Shown here: positions 22,829 through 31,272 of the stretch, piece after piece
Layout of the letters: each line of letters opens with the position of its first letter
How positions within the stretch are numbered: position 1 is the first letter of the stretch
Source of the DNA: Syntrophaceae bacterium
GTDB lineage: Bacteria; Desulfobacterota; Syntrophia; Syntrophales; Smithellaceae
Assembly: GCA_003142535.1 (NCBI GenBank)
Contig: PLMQ01000061.1
Coordinates: forward strand, 55,940-89,246
Reading direction: 5' to 3'
DNA length: 33,307 nt
Notes under the pieces: model-generated
The model's database searches: none
Seen by the model: the letters and a program-made list of their open reading frames with translations, nothing else
Told to the model about the DNA's origin: nothing
Position numbers and translations under genes: made by a program

Positions 22829-22856
22829 TTGACAAAAATACTTTTGCCCATATACA
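22829..22856 (+). promoter_or_regulatory. Sigma-70-type promoter of the first glycosyltransferase gene
   Basis: TTGACA (22829-22834), a 16-base spacer and TATACA (22851-22856) lie about 40 bases before the start codon. Confidence 0.7.
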
Positions 22857-22897
22857 AATAAGGCATTAATTATAAAAATAATCGGGAGGCCGCAGCA

Positions 22898-24571
22898 GTG
22901 ATGACCACTAAACATCGTACCCAATCCGCAAAGCCAAATTCCAAAGCGGCTAATTTTGAGAAAATTCAGAAGTTCAGTAAGCGAAACAAGTATTGGCCAT
23001 GGATTATTCTGGCACTCATTATATTATTTGCGACAGCTATTCGTACTCGCCTTTTGCAAATACCTTTAGAGCGTGATGAAGGTGAATTCGCCTATATGGG
23101 GCAATTAATGCTCCAGGGCATACCGCCTTATCTTATGGCATATAATATGAAACTCCCGGGTATTTATGCCGCTTATGCCTTGGTAATGGCGCTTTTTGGG
23201 CAAACGATCGCTGGTATTCATCTTGGATTGATATTGGTAAACTCCGCCGCCATTTTCCTTTTGTTTATGCTGACACGCCGCTTATTCGACAATATTGCCG
23301 CCATAGTCGCGGCTGCCTGCTATGCTTTACTCTCACTGAGTCCTTCAGTTCTGGGTACATCTGCACACGCGACACAGTTTATTGTGCCTCTGGCTTTGGG
23401 TGGAACTATTCTTTTATTGAGAGCTCTTGATTCCGGCAAAATCACTATTTTGTTTGTGAGCGGCTTATTATACGGGTTGGCATTTATTATGAAGCAACAT
23501 GCCATTTTTTTGAGCGCCTTCGCATTATTCTACTTCACAATGCATATAATAAATCGACGGCCAATTGATTGGAAAAGATTAGTGGCGGGAAATATAATCT
23601 TTATCATAGGGATGATTCTGCCTTTTTTAATTACCTGCGCCATTCTTTACAACGCCGGCGTTTTTTCCAAATTCTGGTTCTGGACATTTACCTACGCAAG
23701 TCAATATGTATCCGAGACGACTTTATCTGCGGCAATACAAAATTTAAAGGTCATGGCGCCTAAAGCTATCGCTCCATGGTTTTGGACTATTGCCGGAGTT
23801 GGTATCACTGCCATTTTCTGGAATGAAAAAGCAAAATTCCATCGGTTATTTTTACTGGGCTTCGCTATTTTTTCCTTCCTCACGATTTGTCCGGGATTTT
23901 ATTTCCGCAAACACTATTTTATAACTTTGCTTCCCGCAGTTGCTCTGCTCGCGGGAATCGCCGCAACAGCTTTGATTCAATGGCTATCCCATAGAAAGAT
24001 TGCTCCTGTTATACAAATTATTCCGGTTTTTGTCCTCATAGCGGTCCTTTTGAGTCCCGTTTTCCAATGGGGAGACTTTTTCTTCAAGATAACCCCGGTT
24101 GAGGCCTGCCGGTTAATGTATGGTCTGAATCCTTTTCCGGAATCCATCGAAATAGCACAATATATTAAGACACATACATCAAATGATGATCGTATCGCAG
24201 TTATCGGATCGGAACCGCAGATTTATTTTTACAGTAATCGAAAATCGGCAACCGGCTATATCTATGCATACGGTTTGATGGAGACCAATGATTATGCATC
24301 TAAAATGCAACTGGACATGATCAAAGAAATTGAAACGTCGCGCCCCAAGTATGTAGTGTTGGAGACTATCCCTACTGCATGGTTACAACAAAAAAATTCT
24401 GATATGACAATCATAAAATGGTCCGAAAAATACTTTAACCAAAACTATACCGCTGTCGGTTTTATAGATAGCATTTCCGAGGATAACTATAAATTTTATT
24501 GGGATGAGGAATCCAGGAGAAACAAGCCTTTATCGCCGTTTTATATTTATGTGTTAAAACGAAAATTATAA
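22898..24571 (+). CDS. GT39/ArnT-like polytopic membrane glycosyltransferase
   Basis: The 557-residue protein has a basic N-terminus, then about ten hydrophobic helices and a soluble C-terminal part of roughly 150 residues. The first external loop has L-E-R-D-E-G-E-F-A-Y, the acidic motif of GT-C enzymes (dolichyl-phosphate-mannose transferase / ArnT family). Such enzymes move a sugar from a polyprenyl-phosphate donor onto lipid or protein on the outer face of the inner membrane. The start could be the GTG at 22898 or the ATG at 22901; GGAGG fits the GTG slightly better. The second GT39-type gene converges on it. Donor and acceptor are unknown. Confidence 0.85.
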   Translation: MMTTKHRTQSAKPNSKAANFEKIQKFSKRNKYWPWIILALIILFATAIRTRLLQIPLERDEGEFAYMGQLMLQGIPPYLMAYNMKLPGIYAAYALVMALFGQTIAGIHLGLILVNSAAIFLLFMLTRRLFDNIAAIVAAACYALLSLSPSVLGTSAHATQFIVPLALGGTILLLRALDSGKITILFVSGLLYGLAFIMKQHAIFLSAFALFYFTMHIINRRPIDWKRLVAGNIIFIIGMILPFLITCAILYNAGVFSKFWFWTFTYASQYVSETTLSAAIQNLKVMAPKAIAPWFWTIAGVGITAIFWNEKAKFHRLFLLGFAIFSFLTICPGFYFRKHYFITLLPAVALLAGIAATALIQWLSHRKIAPVIQIIPVFVLIAVLLSPVFQWGDFFFKITPVEACRLMYGLNPFPESIEIAQYIKTHTSNDDRIAVIGSEPQIYFYSNRKSATGYIYAYGLMETNDYASKMQLDMIKEIETSRPKYVVLETIPTAWLQQKNSDMTIIKWSEKYFNQNYTAVGFIDSISEDNYKFYWDEESRRNKPLSPFYIYVLKRKL

Positions 24572-24660
24572 AATTGCATTAATTTAATTAACCAATTGCT
24601 TTTCCAGTGCCACATTTCCAGGAACTAAAAACGCTGCCATTGGGCAGACAAACTATACAG

Positions 24661-26367
24661 TTAATGCCGCCAGCCTTTTACTACCAATAGGGGCATATCT
24701 TCAAATAAATTTACCGGATTATCCATAAGTATTGTAATCTCTTCAATAGTTTTACCATATGCTTGGAAAATAGATGCCACCTGCTGTGACCAGGCAATCT
24801 GGTATGCCCCTTCACTCCAGCCATAAGGCGAATTAGGGGCAGGTGGCAGATGCAAAGGACTCTCTCCCGGATGAAGAAAATCCAATCTACCTACAACCAA
24901 TACCCGATGCCCATTTTGTAGTGTCTTGGTAATTTTTTGTAAAACAAGCTTTATCGGTTCTTCCTCCATCATTTTAATTTTAAGCATATCAGCACGATGT
25001 ACACTATGATCATCAATTTCCGGTAAAGTAATCCATGAAGCAGCGCCTTTGTAATAACGTGCGAAAGTAACGCCGCAATATGCTTGATATACAACAATCA
25101 AATCATCTTTTTCAGAGAGTGTTTCCAGTTTGGCCGCCAGTATATCGATATTTGTCCGGCGGGTATGGGCGGCATTCCATGAATTCGTAAAAATAAAAAC
25201 CGCAATACCGATTGCACATACTATCCGTATTATTCTACCAGCAAAACTTTTTTCACAAATAACGTCAATACCCTTATCTAATATTACAATGAGAACCGCC
25301 ATCAAAGGGAGATAATACCAACTTTGCGTAGGATAAGACAATATTTTCAGGAAACCCATATAAGCAACTATGCTCAAAAACATTGTTGTAAATAGAAATA
25401 CAGCCATGTCCCTTTGATCTAAAAAACGATCGGAAATGGGCTTAGCCAATATTCTGATAAATGTAAATACAGCAAGAAGCGCCAATATAAACCATGTCCA
25501 CGCAAGCAATGTACCCGCAGGATCAATGGCACTTTTAAATTTGCCGAAAATGAACGATAGAGTCATTGGGCCTTTCATAATGATAGACCATTCACTAACC
25601 TTGGAGACTATTCCAAGATAAGGCAATACTGATACTGCCGCTAATATGCCTGCGCTGAGCGGGAAAATGGTCAGTTTCCATTGACGGCGATAAAGGCCGA
25701 CTGCAACCGCACCCGTGCATATTGCGAATACAAGAAATGAGTTACGGTAGAGGCACTGCACGCTCAGGAGGATACAAACTGTATTTACAACCATTCGCCA
25801 AGGCGTAGGATTCTGAAAAACACGCCACATGGTACCCAAAGACAACAGTATCAGCAACACCCCCAGACCATAAGCGCGCAAGGAGTCACAAAAGAATGCG
25901 GTTGGAGACATGGCGAAAAGTACCAGTGAAATAACCGGTAGACGATTACCCAATGCCCGTCCGGCAAACCAAAGAGCGCCCAGAGTCCCCAACCCGATAA
26001 TTAATCCCAGCACCCGCAGCGCGAGATCCGTTCCGCCAAAACCAATAAATATCCATGCCCGGAGAAGTAGAAACCAGATAATAGGAAATGAATCATATTG
26101 AAGCTTGTGCCAGATGTCAGTTATTGACGTTAGTTTACTAATATTGACACTGTTTACCTCATCGCGCCAAAGCCCTCCCGAATGTAAGAAAACGAGCAAA
26201 TGAAGTATGATTAAAACGAGCAGAAGGATAGCGGCTAGTCCCCATTCCAGCCATTTAATCTGCTTGATATATTTTGGTCCGACATCCGCACCCGATGCGT
26301 CTATGCGAAAGGAATGATTTGTCTTTCGGGATAATTTTGTTATTTTTGTCCGCTTTTTTTGTAACAT
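24661..26367 (-). CDS. GT39-like polytopic membrane glycosyltransferase
   Basis: I choose the ATG at 26367 over a TTG four codons upstream; neither has a clear ribosome-binding site. After a basic tail there are about ten hydrophobic helices, starting W-G-L-A-A-I-L-L-L-V-L. The first loop carries G-G-L-W-R-D-E-V-N-S, the GT-C type catalytic D-E motif. A soluble C-terminal domain of about 170 residues follows. It shares its plan with the gene at 22898 but little direct sequence, so it is a distant paralogue. It lies downstream of the GpsA-like gene on the same strand with a 77-base gap and may be co-transcribed. Confidence 0.82.
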   Translation of the reverse strand: MLQKKRTKITKLSRKTNHSFRIDASGADVGPKYIKQIKWLEWGLAAILLLVLIILHLLVFLHSGGLWRDEVNSVNISKLTSITDIWHKLQYDSFPIIWFLLLRAWIFIGFGGTDLALRVLGLIIGLGTLGALWFAGRALGNRLPVISLVLFAMSPTAFFCDSLRAYGLGVLLILLSLGTMWRVFQNPTPWRMVVNTVCILLSVQCLYRNSFLVFAICTGAVAVGLYRRQWKLTIFPLSAGILAAVSVLPYLGIVSKVSEWSIIMKGPMTLSFIFGKFKSAIDPAGTLLAWTWFILALLAVFTFIRILAKPISDRFLDQRDMAVFLFTTMFLSIVAYMGFLKILSYPTQSWYYLPLMAVLIVILDKGIDVICEKSFAGRIIRIVCAIGIAVFIFTNSWNAAHTRRTNIDILAAKLETLSEKDDLIVVYQAYCGVTFARYYKGAASWITLPEIDDHSVHRADMLKIKMMEEEPIKLVLQKITKTLQNGHRVLVVGRLDFLHPGESPLHLPPAPNSPYGWSEGAYQIAWSQQVASIFQAYGKTIEEITILMDNPVNLFEDMPLLVVKGWRH

Positions 26368-26444
26368 AGTCTCTGACAATTTATAAATTAAAAATGGATT
26401 TAAACATCGTAGATAGATATGGCTAATATAATATTATAATTAAA

Positions 26445-27647
26445 TTAATCGAATAGCTCTTTATCCCGGCGATACCAGTGATCAGGCATAATACGGTACA
26501 TCAGCCTGGAAAACGGGCCTATGTATTCTTTTGTTCTTTTATCTTCTTGACAGGCGCGGATGACCATATCTTTTATCGCGTTTTTATTGCTTACTTCATT
26601 GAAGATCTTGTAAGCACAGGAGAATAGCGGACTGTACATGTTTTTCTTTTCCAGATATTTATAGACATTCCTGACGGTATTGGGACCTTCCGGTGTTCCG
26701 TCAATTCTCTCTAAAACGTGTAAGTTAGTTTCAATAGGATTACCAGTATAATTTTCGTAGAAATATTTTCCATAACGATAATTTTTGCTAGCCAGAGATG
26801 ACACTGTAACATACATATCGCCTACACCAGCCTGGCTGTGAAAAGCCTGAAAACTGCCACCTAAAAGCCGGGAGAGCGAACGTATCTCCACGCCGGAACG
26901 GGCAAATATAGTACCGGGTATAGAGTCTCCCAGTTCCAGAGAATCAGCTAATCCTTTAATGTTAGCCACAATATTTTTTAAAGCCCCGCAGGCTTCTACA
27001 CCGACAATATCAAAGTTGTAATATGAATTTAGTTCTTTGCGGTTAAATTTAAATAAATCTTCCCTAATGATATTGGCTATACGTTTTTTACCGGCAATGG
27101 TAACACAGACAGGGTTACCCAGCGCTATATCCACATCAAAAAATGGTCCGCCGATACAGGCAACCTGATATTTGTGCCGCAAATTATATAGATTGTTGTT
27201 GATTAATTGTGAAGGTGTTATCAGCTCTTTAGAAATTTCGTCCGAGATCAAACCTTTTATCGGAGAAATCAGGCAGGTATCGCCCGCTTTTTTATCGAGC
27301 ATGGGCTTTAAGTAATTAAGCAATTCCGGCAGACGATTCATGGTTATCGCCAGAACAATGAAATCATTGTTTTCTACGATGTGCTCCAGATCGTTGGTTG
27401 CATATACTTTCGGCGATAATCGTGGAACGTTTTGCATTCCGCCCAAACGTTTAGCCAGATCTTCGGTTAAATGCTTCGGGTTTAAATGATCGCGGTTTAT
27501 CGCCTTACATACTTCCGAATCGTGGTAATATATGGCTACGCGTTTATTATCGCGTCCCAGTTTGTAGGCAAAAGAAGTCCCCAGCCGGCCCGGCCCGATT
27601 ATCGCAACTCTTGTTGTATCTAAACTAGAAATTATCATCTTTTCCAC
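26445..27647 (-). CDS. GpsA-like NAD(P)-dependent glycerol-3-phosphate dehydrogenase, divergent
   Basis: The 400-residue protein has the GpsA plan: dinucleotide loop G-P-G-R-L-G (18-23), I-S-P-I-K-G-L (Lys131), and the C-terminal domain with A-C-G-A-L-K-N-I-V-A-N (catalytic Lys224) and G-V-G-D-M-Y-V-T-V-S-S. GpsA makes sn-glycerol 3-phosphate from dihydroxyacetone phosphate for phospholipids. This copy is about 65 residues longer than usual, mostly at the N-terminus and in a C-terminal tail rich in basic and aromatic residues. That suggests a specialised paralogue rather than the housekeeping enzyme. The start is the GTG at 27647, or the ATG at 27638 with GGAAAAG before it. Confidence 0.8.
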   Translation of the reverse strand: MEKMIISSLDTTRVAIIGPGRLGTSFAYKLGRDNKRVAIYYHDSEVCKAINRDHLNPKHLTEDLAKRLGGMQNVPRLSPKVYATNDLEHIVENNDFIVLAITMNRLPELLNYLKPMLDKKAGDTCLISPIKGLISDEISKELITPSQLINNNLYNLRHKYQVACIGGPFFDVDIALGNPVCVTIAGKKRIANIIREDLFKFNRKELNSYYNFDIVGVEACGALKNIVANIKGLADSLELGDSIPGTIFARSGVEIRSLSRLLGGSFQAFHSQAGVGDMYVTVSSLASKNYRYGKYFYENYTGNPIETNLHVLERIDGTPEGPNTVRNVYKYLEKKNMYSPLFSCAYKIFNEVSNKNAIKDMVIRACQEDKRTKEYIGPFSRLMYRIMPDHWYRRDKELFD

Positions 27648-27676
27648 TCATCTCTTCATCACAGTTTTGAATTTGT

Positions 27677-27706
27677 ATTATAGGAAATAAATTATCGGAA
27701 TGTCAA
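27677..27706 (-). promoter_or_regulatory. Sigma-70-type promoter of the GpsA-like gene
   Basis: On the minus strand a perfect TTGACA (27706-27701) and a perfect TATAAT (27682-27677) are 18 bases apart, about 30 bases before the start codon. Confidence 0.88.
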
Positions 27707-27870
27707 ACCTTTATAGCTCTTTTTATAAAAAAGTTAAACCAAATTCATTAATATTTATATTCATTTTAATTGCATTATCATGTAGTATTATTTAATAAAA
27801 TTAGGTTAAGCACAAAAATACAGGGGCTCTTAATATTGAAGAAGTGTTTTCCACTATCTACTTTTTTATT
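27707..27870. other. AT-rich intergenic stretch with no feature seen
   Basis: Between the GpsA promoter and repeat A copy 3 the sequence is very AT-rich. I find no ORF with a ribosome-binding site, no terminator and no clear inverted repeat. It may contain the upstream part of a promoter for the genes starting at 28104. Confidence 0.5.
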
Positions 27871-28033
27871 CGTGAAACTCCAATTCCGAAAGCGAAGACC
27901 GGCGGATGCTGGACGCAGCGCATTGGAATTGGTAAGTTGAATCCCGCCATAGGCGGGACGTAGCGGAGGGTATTATACCCCGCAGCGAGCTCGCGAAATG
28001 TTTCCAAAGCTTGCTTTGGGGTTCATACCCGTG
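27871..28033 (+). repeat. Repeat family A, copy 3 (left flank of the ywqK-usp-methyltransferase group)
   Basis: It starts with the family form CGTGAAACTCCAATTCCGAA, shared with copies 1 and 4, includes ATCCCGCCATAGGCGGGACG (also in copy 4) and ends with the block TTTCCAAAGCTTGCTTTGGG and CATACCCGTGAT. The central AACCTAAAGGTCAC block is missing, so this copy is internally deleted relative to copy 4. Confidence 0.85.
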
Positions 28034-28103
28034 ATTATTTGCTCTTCATCTCCTTTTTTGCCCTTGATGTTAGAAAATTCAGATCAAAGGTTGTGAATTA
28101 GAC

Positions 28104-28778
28104 ATGACTAAATCAGGCATTGCTCCCTTGGAAAAAGTATCATTTTATTCTAACGGGATTATGAAAGAAAAAAAATATCAGCTAGAGGGGAAGCTGGAAG
28201 GTGAATACCTTTCCTATTTTGATGACGGCCAAATTATGGCGCACCTTAATTTTGCGGGCGGCAAGAAAAACGGCGTAGCCATAACTTATTACCGGAATGG
28301 GCAAATAAGGGAACAAACTGATTTCATAAGTGATAAAATGAATGGCCTTTATATTTCGTATTACGAAAAGGGGAACATTCGGGAACAAGAGAATTACAGG
28401 AACGGCAAACTGGAAGGCAAATATCAAATTTATTACCGAACTGGGCAGTTAAAAGAAGAAGAAAATTTTACTAACGGTAAATTTGCTGGCGAGTATCTTT
28501 GTTATTACAAGAATGGACAAACTAAAGAGAAAGGCTATTTCCATAACGACAGACGCGAAGGCGAATATGTCTCTTATTTCAAAAGCGGGAAAATAAAAGA
28601 AATGGCTACATTTAAGAACGGAAATGTTGTCGGTCAATTTCTGACATACAATGAAGACAGTTCATCTGCGGTTATATCTGACGACGATAATTCCGGTAAT
28701 TTATCGGAAAAGTGGGAAGAAAAAGATGTTGCCGATTTGCTTCAGAACCTGGCCAGTTTTGATAAAAAAAATAAGTGA
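28104..28778 (+). CDS. YwqK/MORN-like repeat protein
   Basis: The 224-residue protein is built of about seven repeats of roughly 23 residues with the pattern Y-x-x-G-Q-I-K-E-x-x-x-F-x-N-G-K-x-x-G-E-Y, as in MORN-type 'YwqK family antitoxin' proteins. This fold is a beta hairpin ladder that usually binds proteins or lipids. There is no signal peptide, so it is cytoplasmic. The last 40 residues are acidic and break the pattern. The toxin-antitoxin label in databases is weak evidence, and I see no toxin partner: the next gene, 8 bases downstream and co-transcribed, is a universal stress protein. Confidence 0.8.
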   Translation: MTKSGIAPLEKVSFYSNGIMKEKKYQLEGKLEGEYLSYFDDGQIMAHLNFAGGKKNGVAITYYRNGQIREQTDFISDKMNGLYISYYEKGNIREQENYRNGKLEGKYQIYYRTGQLKEEENFTNGKFAGEYLCYYKNGQTKEKGYFHNDRREGEYVSYFKSGKIKEMATFKNGNVVGQFLTYNEDSSSAVISDDDNSGNLSEKWEEKDVADLLQNLASFDKKNK

Positions 28779-28786
28779 GCTGAATT

Positions 28787-29632
28787 ATGATTAAGAAAAT
28801 CCTTATTCCGTCTGATGGATCCACTAATAGCGACATAGCTCTGGAATACGGAATTTATTTAGCCCATCAGCTTGCCGCTGCTTTAACAGGACTTTATGTT
28901 TTAGATGTACATTTACTTCAGGGACCGATGATGACGGACATTTCCAGTTCTGTGGGTATGCCGCCGTCCGAAGGTTTTTTTGATGCAATTGCAATTGAAA
29001 CATCTCTTAACGAAAAAGCCGATTTCATCTTAAAGGATTTCCGTGAGCGTTGCCGGAAAGCTGGTCTGGAGACGGAAATTAAAAAAGTAATCGGCAAAGT
29101 TGAGGAAATAATCATTGAAGAAGCCCAAAATACCGATTTGATCTTAATGGCGAAAAAAGGTGAGCATTTTCATTTAAAAGAAGGAGGGCTGCTGGGCTCC
29201 GTTGCTCAATCCGTCATCCGTCATTCCGGGAAACCAGTTCTGATCACTCCTGATAGGTTCCAGGAAATAGAAAGCATGGGCATCGCTTATGACGGCAGCC
29301 CTTCAGCAAAAAAAGCTCTGGATATTTCTCTGGAATTATCGAAACAAACTGCTTGGGCACTTACTGCTGTTATTATTAACTCCAGTGAAGAAAAGGCATC
29401 TGCGCTCCGCGCTCAAGTTGAAGAAGTTGCCGAAACGCGGGAAACAGCTTGCGAAGTTATAATCATACCCGGCAAAGAAAGTGATGAAATCATTAATTAC
29501 ATCAAGGAAGGCACTGTAGAATTAATAGTGATGGGTGCCTACGGACATAACCGGTTGCGAGAATTGCTTCTGGGCAGCACCACTACTCACGTGATAAATA
29601 AGAGTCCAACCCCAGTTTTACTTATACATTAA
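28787..29632 (+). CDS. Universal stress protein with two tandem UspA domains
   Basis: The 281-residue protein has two UspA folds: residues 1-145, starting M-I-K-K-I-L-I-P-S-D-G-S, and 150-281. The second keeps the ATP-binding pattern G-A-Y-G-H-N-R-L-R-E-L-L-L-G-S. The first has G-x-x-x-x-x-x-x-x-G-G-L-L-G-S and may bind nucleotide less well. Tandem Usp proteins bind ATP and help cells survive starvation or stress; some sense cAMP or c-di-AMP in other bacteria. Usp proteins and nucleotide cyclases in the same window may be coincidence. It follows the YwqK-like gene by 8 bases. Confidence 0.92.
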   Translation: MIKKILIPSDGSTNSDIALEYGIYLAHQLAAALTGLYVLDVHLLQGPMMTDISSSVGMPPSEGFFDAIAIETSLNEKADFILKDFRERCRKAGLETEIKKVIGKVEEIIIEEAQNTDLILMAKKGEHFHLKEGGLLGSVAQSVIRHSGKPVLITPDRFQEIESMGIAYDGSPSAKKALDISLELSKQTAWALTAVIINSSEEKASALRAQVEEVAETRETACEVIIIPGKESDEIINYIKEGTVELIVMGAYGHNRLRELLLGSTTTHVINKSPTPVLLIH

Positions 29633-29745
29633 CTCTCCAATTGATGAAATTTTGAATTATGCGGAATTTTGTTTAGTATTTGATAAATTGTGCTTTATAT
29701 TCAGACATGTAAAAACTCTCAATAGTGAGCCACTGATCAATTGCG

Positions 29746-29762
29746 CCATTATGTGTCATAAT
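29746..29762. promoter_or_regulatory. Inverted repeat CATTATG-N3-CATAATG upstream of the methyltransferase gene
   Basis: Perfect seven-base arms with a three-base spacer lie 27 bases before the start codon. It could be an operator or an RNA hairpin near the ribosome-binding site. Confidence 0.4.
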
Positions 29763-29788
29763 GCCAAAAGTGAGGGGGAGAAAAAGGG

Positions 29789-30709
29789 GTGACTGCGATA
29801 CAAGAAGAAAAAGTGAGTAAGAGATCTGTTGAAAATCAACCATCGGAAACGGCCATGGGTGCTGCCACCCTACGCGCTCTCGCAACGCTTGAGGAGCGAG
29901 AAGAAATTAGGGGACAAGACTACCTTGCAGAGATATTCCTTACAGAAGAGCACAAAAGCCCCTTGAAAGACCCAGCGATAAGGGAATGGGTAATGAAGAA
30001 CAGGATTGCCCCTGGTATGTATGAATTCATGATCGCACGCACAGCCTTCTTTGACCATGTTGTAGAGCAAGCATTGTTGGAAAACATTCCGCAGATCGTA
30101 TTCCTGGGAGCAGGATATGATAGCCGATCTTACCGCTTCAAAGATATTATAAAAGATACCCGGATCTTTGAGTTAGATATTCAGCCGACCCAGCAGCGCA
30201 AAAAGGAATTGCTGTATCAAGCGAGCATTTCTATACCAGATCAGCTTATTTTTGTTTCCTTTAACTTCAAGACAGACAACATTGGAGGCATCTTGAATCG
30301 GGCAGGATTCAATAGAAACCAAAAAACTCTCTTTGTCTGGGAGGGGGTTACGTATTACCTTTCCGCGGAGGTTATTGATGATACTTTGAGTGTAATAACA
30401 TCAAATTCACCCGCTGGAAGCTTGATTTGTTTTGACTATGCATCCCATTCGCCTGACAGATTGAACGATGAAGGTTTAAAGAAAATGAGGGGAATGATGA
30501 GATCTAATTATCCTGGCGAACCAACTCAATTTGGAATAAAAGATGGGGAAATAAAATCATTTTTATCATCGAGGGGATATAATATTATTGAGCATTTAAA
30601 CTCAACAGAAATGGAGAGGAAATACCTTAATTTTCATGATGGTTCCTCGGAGGGGAAAGTCCCTGCCTCATTCAGTCTTATGCTCGCATCAATCTCGGAT
30701 CATAGGTGA
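29789..30709 (+). CDS. SAM-dependent methyltransferase, leucine carboxyl methyltransferase family
   Basis: The 306-residue class I methyltransferase has I-V-F-L-G-A-G-Y-D-S-R-S-Y-R-F as motif I, the hallmark of the LCM/PpmA group (TIGR00027-type). F-E-L-D-I-Q-P-T-Q-Q-R-K follows as the acidic SAM-ribose loop, and W-E-G-V-T-Y-Y-L is the family's central motif. In bacteria and fungi, relatives methylate carboxyl groups of small polyketides or proteins; this substrate is not known. The GTG start at 29789 follows a G-rich site; the first in-frame ATG is 24 codons inside. It may be acquired, as it lies within a pair of inverted repeats. Confidence 0.85.
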   Translation: MTAIQEEKVSKRSVENQPSETAMGAATLRALATLEEREEIRGQDYLAEIFLTEEHKSPLKDPAIREWVMKNRIAPGMYEFMIARTAFFDHVVEQALLENIPQIVFLGAGYDSRSYRFKDIIKDTRIFELDIQPTQQRKKELLYQASISIPDQLIFVSFNFKTDNIGGILNRAGFNRNQKTLFVWEGVTYYLSAEVIDDTLSVITSNSPAGSLICFDYASHSPDRLNDEGLKKMRGMMRSNYPGEPTQFGIKDGEIKSFLSSRGYNIIEHLNSTEMERKYLNFHDGSSEGKVPASFSLMLASISDHR

Positions 30710-30742
30710 GGTAAGCGAATTTTTCTTCCTGTTATCCACAAA

Positions 30743-30758
30743 TCGTCAACCTTGACGA
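30743..30758. repeat. Short perfect inverted repeat after the methyltransferase gene
   Basis: TCGTCAA and TTGACGA arms are separated by two bases, 34 bases after the stop codon. No T-run follows on the plus strand, so a terminator is uncertain. Confidence 0.4.
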
Positions 30759-30780
30759 AAATGCAGGACTTCAATCCGTA

Positions 30781-31021
30781 ATCACGGGTATGCCCCCAAA
30801 GCAAGCTTTGGAAACCGATTCCGCAGCAAGTTGCGGAGTACTTATACGGGATAATTCGGCTAACAAACTTCTATTCGCTTAGCTTTTGAAGTTTTAGTTT
30901 CATTACCCTCCGCTTCGTCCCGCCTATGGCGGTATTCAACTTGCCAATTCCGACTTGTGACCTCGCGTGACCTTTAGGTTATTAGGTTATTCGCTTCGCT
31001 TTCGGAATTGGAGTTTCACGA
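30781..31021 (-). repeat. Repeat family A, copy 4 (right flank, inverted to copy 3)
   Basis: It is the longest copy (241 bp). Read on the minus strand it contains the whole block set: start CGTGAAACTCCAATTCCGAA, the A-A-C-C-T-A-A-A-G-G-T-C-A-C block, the arm CGGAATTGG, CCGCCATAGGCGGGACGAAG, GAATTATCCCG, TTTCCAAAGCTTGCTTTGGG and the end CATACCCGTGAT. It is the best reference for the family. Confidence 0.88.
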
Positions 31022-31073
31022 ATAAATACGATTCACGCCCAGCGACAAACATCGGCACTGCACCAACATTTTG

Positions 31074-31102
31074 TTGACATATAAGACCGTTCTTCTTATA
31101 CT
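31074..31102 (+). promoter_or_regulatory. Sigma-70-type promoter of the adenylate cyclase gene
   Basis: TTGACA (31074-31079), a 17-base spacer and TATACT (31097-31102) make a near-consensus promoter. The predicted start (about 31109) falls at the very edge of repeat B copy 4, so the transcript's 5' leader consists of that repeat. Confidence 0.85.
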
Positions 31103-31106
31103 TCTA

Positions 31107-31231
31107 ATACCAATTTTAAATCAAAGCGATATCTCTGTTAGCAGCGACGTCAACTTCCTCACCGTATGTACAATACGCCTCGTCGCCTCCTCCTTGCCGC
31201 CGCGATATCATCTTTGATTTAGAAATGGTAT
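31107..31231 (-). repeat. Repeat family B, copy 4 (5' leader of the cyclase gene)
   Basis: The inverted ends are ATACCAATTTTAAATCAAAG and CTTTGATTTAGAAATGGTAT. Its minus strand matches copy 1 nearly base for base over GATGATATCG, GCGGCAAGGAGGAGGCGACG and AGGCGTATTGTACATACG. Confidence 0.87.
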
Positions 31232-31272
31232 AATCTACAGAAGGAATACCTTATCAAAGGGTAAATTATCTC

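Noticed and set aside
28104-28778. YwqK-like gene as the antitoxin of a toxin-antitoxin pair
   Set aside because: The neighbouring co-transcribed gene is a tandem universal stress protein, and no toxin-like small gene is present.
4563-31231. Repeats as a CRISPR array
   Set aside because: The copies are dispersed, in both orientations, more than 100 bp long and have no regular spacers or cas genes.
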